NCBI GenBank assembly: GCA_016165875.1
Contig: JABBOT010000012.1
Location: forward strand, 8,587,534 to 8,651,533
DNA from: Acanthopleura granulata
Taxonomy: Eukaryota; Mollusca; Polyplacophora; Chitonida; Chitonidae
Direction of reading: 5' to 3'
DNA: 64,000 bases
This document shows positions 25,736-36,413 of the stretch, one piece after another. The notes below the pieces were generated by a model. The model was not told the origin of the DNA. It ran no database searches and saw only the letters and a list, made by a program, of their open reading frames with translations. A program made the position numbers and the translations under genes. Numbering within the stretch: the first letter of the stretch is position 1; each line of letters begins with the position of its first letter.

Positions 25736-28215
25736 TTGATAATGTTTATCAACTGTGACGTCACGAAACATTTTGTTGACCTTTATGTTCAGCTCTAAAC
25801 AAAGTTCTTGTAACCAGTATTCCTATAATGTATGTCTGTATATGATAGCCAATTTGACGTTAAACTTCTGGTTTAGGGCTAGAGTCAAGTCTTCGTGACG
25901 TCATTGGGGACTTATTAAACAGGGTGTATGTAAGTTATGCTAAACGTAACTGTCATGACCACACATTCTGTAGAGATACGTCGCCATGTAGTAACGTCTG
26001 ACACAGCGTTACAGCCCCCTCGTACAAATGGTTCCGAAGGCTCGTGCCACACAAGATATAAATGTATGACTTTTCATTGTTGCCATATGACAGTTTTACG
26101 TTAAATAGCGCTAATAGCGGTTGAATATTTTGCCTGCAATACAAGAAAATTCTTAATTTCTGCATACTGTCTTTAACATCATGTGGCATTTCTCTACGCC
26201 GCTGTTTAAATTGTACCTGAAAATGGTAGTCATCCGAGATTTTATTATTAAAATTTTACACAAACCCTGTGGACTAAGACATTTGACCCGCATTTGTCAG
26301 ATTCTATTGATAGGTAGTGATGGGGCGTCTCGAATTTCAAAAGCGCTTTGGCTTTGACATTGGAATTTTGCTATTAGCCAAAGGAGCAGATATATGCTAA
26401 CTGTGAGTGATGTTACTGTTCCACCATCTCTTACGTCATTACAGGTCACCACTGGTGAAGGTGGGTCACCAGAGATCAAATGAGCAAACTTGGAACTCTA
26501 ATATCGCTAATAATCGTTGAAATATACGTTTTATCTGATGTGTGAGACCGAAAGCGATTCATCAAAGATTACAATGACAGCCACAAGATTGAAAATGTCT
26601 GAATATATACCGGTGAGGCTTGGAAACAAGGTAACATAGTAGGCATGTATGGAGCGCAAGCCCCCGCTCTATTCCCCATGCACTTTGTATAAGTGGAAAG
26701 CCGCCATGACAAGTGGAAAGGAGATTCAGCGAGTCTAGTGACCCTTCAGCACCTCGCAATTCTCTTTTTTCTTCTTTTTTTTTTGCAACCAATCAAAGGC
26801 AGAGTTGATTATTGTGTACAGCTATGTTCCCATTTCGATAGAATTTGAATAAGACAAAATTACTTTTTCTGCTGAGGCGTGAAATTGCATATTCTGTGAT
26901 GTACATTGATTCGAACAGGCCGAGCCAGTGAGGGCGATCAAGCATACGTTGAAGTGGTTTGTGAAGCCGGGAGAGGATCTATCACGATGTGCCCGAATGT
27001 CAGTCTGTACAAACAACTGGTCATTCCGTTATACTATGTAGCTAATTCCATTGCCATTGAGGAACCTTTGCCTCAAGCTACAAACGCTGGCGATTCGATA
27101 GTAAAACACCCAATCTGGGCCGCATTTCTATTCATCTCCCAATCAGAAAACATTGTGCGTACTGAGACAATGAAATTGGGATAATTATGGCGAGGATTCT
27201 ATCCAACCAATCATGGAATTTATATCCCAAATCCATATCTGATCAAACGATAGATGTAAATTTATTAGTCAAAAAAAAGCACTTATTGGATTTAAATCCA
27301 CTTTGTCTAGATTTTAGTTTGTCTCTTACAAATTATCTATTGATCATTAAAAAACACTCTGAGAACTTTAACCCATGAGACTTAAATTACGTTATACATT
27401 ACATAAGGTGTCTCGAAGTATATAATACGACCAAACATAAAGGGTGCCATGTTAAAGAAAGATTAGCAACATGCGTTTGTTAAAGCTGTTAGCCTAATAA
27501 CATCTCGGAGTGGTGCAAGTTTCGACAGTCGAAGTACAGTGGAAAACATTGCCTGCGCCTAAAACACCTCAGTTAAACTTTTTTACACTCTTTTGTTCTC
27601 TTTAGTAATACGTTACAGTGTCTGTATAACTGGTAAAGATTCACTCGCTAGTGCACCAGTACTGCACCGTAACAAGGATTGTGAATTTTTACTGTAATTC
27701 TTTGACATTTTCGCATGTTTGCAACATGTTTATGTAGCACATTTTGAAGGCATCATTTCAGTGTAGACTCATAAATTATACATTTTGTGAATAACTGAAA
27801 ATGGCCGAGGTAGTTTGGCCTTTCAGATCTAATTAAAACGATGCATAATTTGCATCGAAAGTTGCCCTGTCACATCGGGGAATGGTAGCATGAGGACTTA
27901 GGGTACACCAATTGGAACCTAACAGTTTAGGCCGGAAATGTTCCCCAGTGCTTGATAAACTTGAAAACGCGTCCTACATGCATGTCATGGTTCTAATATG
28001 TTAAATAAATATGACTTTGAGGAAATATGCATGTACTGACGAAAGAGATTAAGAGACGTGTGCAGTACTCTGATGTGATACGCGACAACATGGAGAATTT
28101 TCACCGGGCAATAATCTTTAAAAGCTCGGATAAATCATGGCAAATTCTTTAACAGGCCATCACACTGGGTTTGTGTGCAATAAACATTTCTTTGAACAGT
28201 TATATTTTGTTTCAG

Positions 28216-28335
28216 TGAGTTTTGAGTGGTATGTCCCCGGGTGGCGAATCTCAGGTGAGTTTTGGTGTGAGTGGGCCTTAGTACCAGGTCAGTTTTGGCG
28301 TGAGTGGAGTTTAGTCCCAGATGAGTCTTGACGAA
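28216..28335 (+). repeat. Short degenerate tandem repeat, ~33-38 bp unit
   Basis: About three units begin GTGAGTTTTG, GTGAGTTTTGGTGTGAGTGG and GTCAGTTTTGGCGTGAGTGG, each ending in a CAG or CCAG, followed by a partial fourth unit. The units differ by several substitutions. Confidence 0.65.
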
Positions 28336-29640
28336 TTCTGGTCAGGTGTAACAGATACCGTAACGAACAGATTAGTTCGTTGTTCCGGACGAACACAAAG
28401 GTTATGTAAAGTGACCAATGACCAGTAGCCAGAGAAACGAACTTAAGAGATAGATCGATCCGAGTGACAGGAATAATTGTGCTCTGGTCCAAATGGTGGC
28501 AGATGGGGGAGCATTGTACCAGACACAGAGAAATAAACTGTCAACTGGATGTCACGAGTTAAACCTCATGTAATGGCCCCTGGCCAGAATCTCTGGAGTC
28601 TGGATATTATCCACACCGTTTGGCTTCGTACCTGAAAACTATCGGCCACATGCCAACATATCATTGGTCATTTTTTTTTACGCCATGATGCGGGTTAAGT
28701 CTCAACTCTTTGCTAACTACAGCCCTGATCGATGAAAATGGCTGTCCCGTTACATTCTCTTTCCATTTGACTTGACACGTTCTTAAGTTGTGGCTAAATT
28801 CCTGGTGGTGGTACATTTCCCATAGGTCACGTTGACCTGGAAGACGGCAGACATTTTGGTTCAGTTCCAGTAAGGCATGCCACAATACCGAGAAGTCACT
28901 TAAGTTCACCATCAGACTGCAACTATGGGATGGAAAGGGTTGCTTGAAACATACAACACATGCGTTCTTGGAAAACTCATTGCACACATAATAAACACAC
29001 AGCTACATTTAAGTTCAGGGGATTCCTTGTTCATTATTAATTCGAGAACTGAATCCCGTCTTCTCATTCTCCAGGATCACTCATGCAGACTTGTCGCCAA
29101 GTGAGGGACAGTGCTAAGACCGATATCGCACGAAAGACAAAAGCCTATGTAAGTCTTCTTTTCAGGAGTCCTACTGGATTATCTTTAGGCATGTTTCACG
29201 TAGTTGGGAATCGAAAAATTTATGAAAGATAAGCAATCTTTATAGATTAAAGAAGGTTCTCTTATGAACAAAATCTATGAATATTTAACAGTACGGATCA
29301 GTTATGAATGGTTCCGGTAGCATTCCCGATAAAAGTTTCCCGCTTTACTGACATTGATTGGGAGACATATATAATCTTGTTTGACATCTGATTTCATCTA
29401 TAACATATATACCTGATTTAAGCTATATAACATATTATACATAGACTATCCGTATTACACAATGTGCTCTCCAACACCATTACTCACCATTAGCCAGGGT
29501 TTATTTGAAATTGTATACACTTGGGGTTTCGATGCCTCATCAAAAAAGGCCCCCAAAAGCACTGACAATTTACTGTTTCCTCACAAGTCGTGAATGGATA
29601 GATGTATTCAAATTATGCTAGTACCTACTCGTATTATATA

Positions 29641-29917
29641 TTTATTTATTTACTTATTTATTTATTTCATTGGTGTTTTACGCCGTACTCAACAATATTT
29701 CACTTATACAACAACGGCCAGCATCACGGTGGGAGGAAACCGGGCAGAGCCTCAAGAGAAACCCACGACCATCGGCAAGTTGCTGGCAGACCGCAAGTTC
29801 GGCCGGAGCGGAAGCCAGCATGAGCTGGGCTTGAACTCACAGAAGCCGCATTGCTGAGAGTGTCCTGGGTCATTACGCCGCGCTGGTGAGCTAAACCCCT
29901 CGGTCACGCAGGCCTCC
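29641..29917 (-). mobile_element. SINE family A, near full length, minus strand
   Basis: Read on the plus strand it runs from the tail (TTTATTTATTTACTTATTTA) through CATTGGTGTTTTACGCCG and CATCACGGTGGGAGGAAACC to the reversed B box (TTGAACTCAC) and head (CTCGGTCACGCAGGCCTCC). It lies ~80 bp from a plus-strand copy of the same family, so the two could pair as a hairpin. Confidence 0.9.
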
Positions 29918-29949
29918 TGCTATACTTCGTTTAAAAGACTTGTGTTAAT

Positions 29950-30450
29950 ATTCATTTATTTCACTGATGTTTAACGTCATATTCAAGAATTTTTCGGGGG
30001 CCTCCGTGGCTCAGTCGGTTAGCGCGCTAACGCAAAGCAATGACCCGAAACCTCCCACCAATGTCGTCGCTGTGAGTTCAAGTTCAGCTCATGCTGGCTT
30101 CCTCTCCGGTCGTACGTTGGAAGGTGTGCCAGAAAACTGTGGATGGTCGTGGGTTTCCCCCGAGTTCTGCCTGGTTTCCTCCCACCATAATGCCTGCCGC
30201 CGTCGTATAAGCGAAATATTGTTGAGTACGGCATGAAACACCATTCAAATAAATAAATAAATAAATAATTTTTCACACATGTGAACACGGTAAGTTTTAT
30301 GGGAGAGGAAACCCGAGTGCCTGGTGTAAACCACCGACTTTTGGCAGTTGTTGATGAACCTTACCACAAGTGACCTGCAGATCTGCACGCCATACTGGTA
30401 GTTTAGTGGTCGGCAAGGAACGGTAGGCTGCGCAAACTGTCAATAACGCG
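29950..30450 (-). mobile_element. Older SINE-like element split by a younger SINE
   Basis: The left part (about 29,950-29,995) has a TTTATTTCACTGATGTTTAACG tail and CAAGAATTTTTC. The right part resumes at 30,267 with AATTTTTCACACATG, then TTTATGGGAGAGGAAACCCG and GTGTAAACCACCGAC. Removing the inserted copy and one duplicate joins them into one minus-strand element that shares its 3' end with family A but has a different body (family C). A weaker relative may lie at 20,085-20,180. Confidence 0.7.
29996..30266 (+). mobile_element. SINE family A inserted in an older SINE
   Basis: A full-length copy starts GGGGGCCTCCGTGGCTCAGT and ends in AAATAAATAAATAAAT. It is flanked by the perfect 8 bp target duplication AATTTTTC at 29,988-29,995 and 30,267-30,274. 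The duplicated site lies inside the older element described at 29,950-30,450, which gives a relative order of insertion. Confidence 0.92.
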
Positions 30451-32158
30451 TCAACACTGCGTCAATGACTCCACAAGCAGGGAAAGTGGAGGACTTCATG
30501 TTAATAAATGTATTTAACAACTAAAGCGCCCCCCTATGCAAATGGCATTGCCAGACTGATTGATTGTCATATTCCCTTCTTTCCCCACCTCCACATACGA
30601 ACACAAATGGCTCTCTAAGGGGCTACAGATGATGAATTAGTAACTTTCTGTTTTGATCATTTTGTCACAAGTCCCAAGGTCTACGATGTCAGATTGCAGG
30701 TAGGGTTGTAGAATCCATGACACATGCCTGCCTGTGGGAATAACATATCATTTTTTCATCTGTATAATACATTTAGTCTCAGAGTCGTTTCTGATCAATC
30801 ACAGAGGCTTCGGTTTACTTTGGTAAACCATACACATCTGTCCCATGTTACTAGAGGGTGTTTCAAACCGAAAGGTTATATATACCCACATGGGAACCTG
30901 AGCCTAATGATGAAGGTATACCATGTTGATCAGTCGATCATGACCAGATTCTGAATGCTTCATGTGGCAATATAAGCAAGACATTCACTCTATCCGTGTA
31001 TCTGCATGGGGATATAAGATCAGAGAAATTTATATCCGGTACATTTACACGGAAATAACGGAAGATCGATCTAGTGGTGAGAACTTGGTGATTCGTGACT
31101 CGTTTTGAATAACGAGACAGAATTTGACAGTCTATACTTGAGTGGTCGTCGGATGCAGCAAACATCCAAAATTGCAGTATTTGTTTCATTTTGTTTTCTT
31201 TATTGTGTTTCTCTTTTGTTGTCTTATTTTAAAATCTATAGCATAGTTCACGCAGTGAATGACACCGGCCTGTTTCTCAAGGGCCAGTTGAGAAGGCGAG
31301 GTACCACTAGAGGGAAACCATATAAGGTATTTCACAAAACTCCAAACGGAACAGAACTTGATCCACGAGGCCCCCTTTCTTTTCAGAGGATTTTTTTTCT
31401 CGGAGCATCCACAAGTTGAATTACTCAAATACAATATTGGCGAGTGTGGACGGGACACTGGAGTGAGTAGGCCAAGGGAAACAAGCCGCGCTCATGGCGT
31501 AAGTGCTGTCCATTGAGCAACACTGTCGTATTCCCATCACACGTGTCCAGACAATTCTGCGATCTCTGATAACTCCTCGTGCATGTAGCTACCGATCGGA
31601 TACTCCTGTAAAAAGCCAGAGCAGCTAGAGAGCCTCGAGATAATCGCGCGGTGGAGCAGTGTTTACACTATATTCGTATTATAATGAAAACGGTTCAACT
31701 TCATAGTCATCATGCTTATAATCCACATCATCAAATATCGATCTCAATGTCCGCATTACACTAACTATTGTCACACACTATTCCAGAGTTGTTAGTATTA
31801 AGCTGCTGTAGTGCATTTTCATGAGAACCTCTGTACACATGCCATTAAAAGATCTATTATTTCCTGTGCAGTGCGTATCTCAATAACCAATACTATTTAG
31901 AAAACACCATTGTATATTTTATTTAAGAACGATTTACATTGTTCTTTTAAATTAAGAAGGGCGTTTAACACCGGTCTGTACCCTGCACTCTGAGAGAGCA
32001 AACCTGCGTCACAAGCTAAATGTAGACATTCCCACTGTACAGACAAGGGAACAGTAATCAGTCAAGGAGAAGAATCATTTGAAAAAAAAAAAAAAAAACT
32101 TGAATCCAGATCCCGTTCACCACCAACCTAACGCATTGTTAGCCTTCAAACTTGTGTA
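30451..32158. other. Non-coding stretch, nothing firm
   Basis: The only frame of note is 31,105-31,419, discussed in the findings. There is an A-run at about 32,082-32,098. Confidence 0.3.
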
Positions 32159-32501
32159 CCCGCCCGGATAGCGCAGTTGGTTGGGCGTCCGCTTTCGGAC
32201 AGGGAGATCTGGGTTCAAACCTGGGTCGGGTCATACCAAAGACTTTAAAAAATGGTACATTCTGCTTCCTCGCTAGGCGCTCAGCAATAAGAGGATAGAG
32301 GGTGGACTGGTCGGCCCAGTGTCAGTATAATGTGACTGGGTGAGGGGGCTTGTTGGGTGTCTTCGGCAAGTCGTCTCGGTGAGGCAGCACCAGATAAAAG
32401 ATACGGTGGAAATCCGTCCTGCACCAAGGAGACACCGCCTTCGTATAAGTGAAATATTCTTGAGTAGGGCGTTAAACAATAAGCATTCATTCATTCATTC
32501 A
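32159..32501 (+). mobile_element. SINE family B, full length, with 14 bp target duplication
   Basis: The head is tRNA-like: GCGCAGTTGGTTGGGCG (A-box region) and GGGTTCAAACC (B box). The body carries GGGTCATACCAAAGACTTTA and TCGGCCCAGTGTCAGTATAA, and the end is a (CATT)n tail. The 14 bp sequence TTCAAACTTGTGTA occurs at 32,145-32,158 and again at 32,502-32,515, a perfect target duplication. Despite the tRNA-like head this is not a tRNA gene, because no 3' acceptor half follows. Family members are at about 43,005 and 53,264. Confidence 0.93.
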
Positions 32502-32515
32502 TTCAAACTTGTGTA

Positions 32516-34760
32516 ACAAATGTCATCTAAATTTCTGCATAACTATTTCCATGCCAACGCGAATCGCTTGCACTGGAGACCGAAGTAGTAAGTAACGGTT
32601 ACTGTCTGAATTCCATGCATGCCGCCTGCGTGCTCCCGCTGGATTGTACGGAGGTTTGGCGAAGCGAGTGATTTTCCACCATAATAAAATCAATCGAATC
32701 CTCCTGGATGATAACACCTTTACCTCTGTGTTTTCTAAAACTACAATGACCATCCCTTGATAATGAAATAGATGCATGTATCAAAAATTCTTTTAGTCAC
32801 CAAGCCCTTCTATTTGGGGTTATTGTATTGACACTAGACCCTTTTGTAAAACCTGATGAATCTATAGTGTCTTTATGCGGTCACCAAACAACTTTTGAGA
32901 TCTGCTGGATGCAGGGTTTGTGTACAAAGCCGACATGTCGACGACAATGCCCGTGGACAAAATGTGTGACATCATTTTTGCTTAATGTACGTACACAATT
33001 CTATATCAGATAGGCTCTGAATAACTTTCTTAATAATTTAGGCCCTCGGGAATATATGTGCTTGTGTTGGTCGGATTCCCGAAAGCTGTGGAGGAAAACC
33101 GAAGACATAGACAGACAGACTCCAAAGATTCCAACAAGTACAACTAGACACTTCCACAGACGCCCATCGCCATGCAGCATTTCCCGCGCAATGGTGACTC
33201 GGGCACAAGCCAGACTGACAACTGTTATCTTACGAATCAAAACCACTCAATGTTAACAGTTTGCCCACAATCGTCTCCACAAAGGTAGGGATGAACATCA
33301 GATGTAACAACGCTGTCCCGTATTACTTCTGAAGTTTCGCGTTTGGAACGTAAACAAAGCCACGTGCATGCTGCAGGTTGACCATTCAGTAGACGGCTTT
33401 TTCACGTGAACGGCGATTTGGCCAATTCTAAACTTTTCAGCCGAGAGAATGTCTATGTTCAAAGGTGTGGCCAACTTGACCATATTTAAGGCAACACTGT
33501 GACCTCGTGTATTATCTTTACCTTAGTCTAGACTCGATGCGGTGTCGGCTTCCACGTTGTTTTGGTCATATCACGATGGCATGTCTCTAATAGACAGCTC
33601 ATTGCCAACACAGAATAGAAATTTCTCCGGAACGACATACAATACACTGACACCAAGCCTAAAAGTATACAAAGTCGGCGTCTGTACGACACGGACACGA
33701 GCACAAACAAACAACAGAAGGCCCTACATACGCGTTTGGAACGCAACTACAGCACAGAGACGTTTCACTTTCTTGGTACGTTAAATTTAGAATTTGTTTT
33801 GAAGATTCATACAAAGAAAACTTCCCTTTGTGGCCACTGATGATCCAGCAGGGACGTAGTAACTCATTCATGTTCTCTTATTCGCGATTGTCGTTCATAA
33901 CGCCGGGAGAAGAGCGATTTTGCTGTCTAGCTGAGCCTACAGATCCAGTTAGAAATTTGGCCTCACAGAAAAACTGCACATGAGCAAAGCATCCATTTCG
34001 GCACATAAGATGTCTTCTTTCAATGGACGGAATTTTTTTATCACTTTCCTTGTTCTGGACTTTTTATCCCCTGGAAATCATAAGCCCGTAGAAACGTATG
34101 TTGTTGTCCATAACGAGATTAAATTCTGTGAGTATTCTGGTACATGGGAGATAACTCTTAATCCCTCGAGCCCTCTATACGTGGTAAGGCTTTACCAGAA
34201 GTGTATGCCACACAAAAGTTAAACGTCACAATGCGGAAAAACATTAGTAACGCTCGAGTAATCCTCTAATGGAAGCGTGTTCACTTGTGTTTGTTAACGT
34301 ACCGACCTCTGCTGTCGTTCTCTCTCGTTGTTGACATATGCCACTACATCACACTGGTGGGAAGGAAGTGGTCTGAATGTAAAAAGTTTTTGGTCGAGGA
34401 TGGTAGAAGCAGGAGAATCCAGAAACTCCCCAAAATGGATTGAATCCATGTTTCGTATGACTGAGCCATTGCAAAGCAAGCACCATCACCACTCGGCCAC
34501 GGTCTGCCGCGTCATTAAAGTTACGGCACCAATGGGATAGATTTTCCATCCGATAGCGACTTTAGGTCCAAGCCAAGCTGACGCGTGTTCACTTGCAAAT
34601 ACATGAAAAATACGTGACTGGTCTCCTTCAAAACGTCATCGCAAAGACAGGAATAAACAACTGATTACAACGTCTGGGCCTGAACTGAAATAAACGGGTC
34701 CACCTTTGTTTTTCATTGGTGAATTTGTCTTCACCAAAAAAATGTACAGTTAAGTGATAT
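32516..34760. other. Non-coding stretch, nothing firm
   Basis: No gene is recognised. An exon-like block near 33,250-33,330 (minus strand) is discussed in the findings. The overlapping frames at 33,528-33,871 show no motif. Confidence 0.3.
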
Positions 34761-34866
34761 CTGGTTTATTTATTTGATAGGTATTTTGTGCCGTACTCAA
34801 GAATATTTCACTTATAAGATGGCGGCCAGCATTATGGAGGGAGGAAACGGGGCAGAGCCTGGAGGA
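34761..34866 (-). mobile_element. Truncated SINE family A (3' part only)
   Basis: From TTTATTTATTTGATAGGTAT through CGTACTCAAGAATATTTCAC and GGCGGCCAGCATTATGG to GGCAGAGCCTGG the 3' module is clear; the tRNA-like 5' half is missing. Confidence 0.85.
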
Positions 34867-35066
34867 CAGTTAGGTGATAAAACTGACAAATAGTGTGGAA
34901 TCTTAAAATGTTCATCAGTGACCTAAGTAAGAACAAAGAATGAAGAAAGTATAGTGATACATGAACGATTGAGATAAGCAACAATCTTGTCATAATATAT
35001 AACTCAATGAATATTTATAAGACAGCAGAACTAGTCAAGAAACAAGTAGATTATATACAAAAGCAA

Positions 35067-35072
35067 TTTATT
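35067..35072 (-). promoter_or_regulatory. Poly(A) signal AATAAA for MRPL33
   Basis: TTTATT on the plus strand reads AATAAA on the minus strand, about 260 nt beyond the MRPL33 stop codon. The position suits a short 3' UTR. Confidence 0.5.
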
Positions 35073-35332
35073 CCAAACACTTTACCCTAGACAAACAAAT
35101 GACTTCAGCTAAAATCCATGCACACACAACTCAGTTGTAAATATTTAACATGGTTATCCATTCGGGATTTCAAACATCAAGCATGTACCATGTACAGGTT
35201 AACCTGCATGCCTCCACATTAGATAGTCCACAGTACACTTGACCACATATATTTATTCTCTTTCAAAAATCTACATCTAATCAAACACATCCATTCATCT
35301 GCCTTTCAGACACTCTTAAACAAAGCTCCAGT

Positions 35333-36413
35333 TCACCGCACCAGTGTTTTGACTTTCTTCTTTTCTTTGTACAGGACAACTTGCTGAACTAAAAGAAAAA
35401 GTAGTTTAAAATATATACAGTAAGTCTCCTGTAAGATCATATTTTTCACCAACTAATTGCCTTGCTGTATGAAATATAGTACAAAAGAGTGATAACTGAT
35501 TTTTCATCCACTTGGTACAGCCAGCTGATTAGTTGGTTTATAATTCCATGAAACTGTAGTCAATCAGATACAACATGACAGTTCAATATAACATTACATA
35601 AAACAATAAAAATTATTACATTGCAATCAAATATAAAATCCTACAGACCAATGCTATTAAATAATGTATGATTGATAATAGTAAGTCTAGCAAATAAATT
35701 AATCTTGAACAGAGAACAATGCATGTCTTACCCCACGGATCAAATCGAAGTCTCTCCAACTTGTCCGCCATCCTTGGTCTAGCCATACAAAACTTATGTC
35801 CTGTGCCTGCCATACTCTCCATCAGAACCAGTATAATCCTGAGAAGAATAGGACAGTCTTTACCACTAACTGTTCACAGTCTCAAATAAGCCAAGCCAGT
35901 CATAGGAATACAGATGTATATTTTTCCATCCCAAATAAACATGTTTTCTGCCCAATGATACACATTTACCTTGCATGTGATTGAGCAGAGATTCAAATCA
36001 CAAGAACTAATTATCAAAATGACTGTGAACTCAAATGCATGTATATGTACCGTACATGCATTATGTATATGTAAAAACCCTAATGACACTCTCTCACAAA
36101 GAGTACATGAACAAAGGGTGTGCAAACCTCTACCAGAGCAATGTATAACATAAAATGCACAAATTCGCCACAATACTCTGCACAAGTCTTATATCTCCTA
36201 ACGCGTGAAGAATCGTTATGGATTCAGATCAATGACTTTTTCTGTAAAGTTTCTGACAGAGAGGCAAATGAATTTAACAAACGAGAAACTGTCCACGGTA
36301 GAGGTAATCTCTAACGTTCAAGCACGGGGCTTCTGAGGGTTCATGTGAAAATGCAAAGTGTACACAATAAATTACATGAAGAATATATTAACTTACTTTC
36401 CTCCTTTGCCCAT
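35333..36413 (-). CDS. MRPL33: Mitochondrial ribosomal protein L33 (bL33m)
   Basis: This encodes the small basic protein bL33m of the mitochondrial large ribosomal subunit. Three coding segments join in phase: 36,413-36,397, 35,838-35,732 and 35,388-35,333, all with GT-AG boundaries, giving 180 nt and 59 aa (about 65 in human). Exon 2 reads ILVLMESMAGTGHKF then RMADKLERLRFDPW, close to the insect form with its ADKLE..RFDP core. Exon 3 gives QQVVLYKEKKKVKTLVR and a stop, the family's typical C terminus. Exons 2 and 3 are firm. The first segment (MGKGGK, ATG then donor AA/GTAAGT) fits the phase exactly but is short, and TTCCACAG just before its ATG could be an acceptor, so the true N terminus may lie in a further upstream exon. 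The gene is divergent to TMED10. Confidence 0.92.

Larger units (their letters stand above)
22888..29640. other. Non-coding stretch, no gene recognised
   Basis: This is a long gene-free interval. It contains a C-run at about 24,490-24,502, a fragment related to the TTAA element (25,630-25,735) and a short degenerate tandem repeat (28,216-28,335). Small open frames (for example 24,386-24,700, 26,906-27,184 and 28,661-28,987) match no family I recognise. Confidence 0.35.

Noticed and set aside
32159..32240. tRNA gene
   Set aside because: A-box and B-box are present, but the sequence continues into a SINE body with a 14 bp target duplication; no acceptor-stem 3' half or CCA-proximal pairing is seen.
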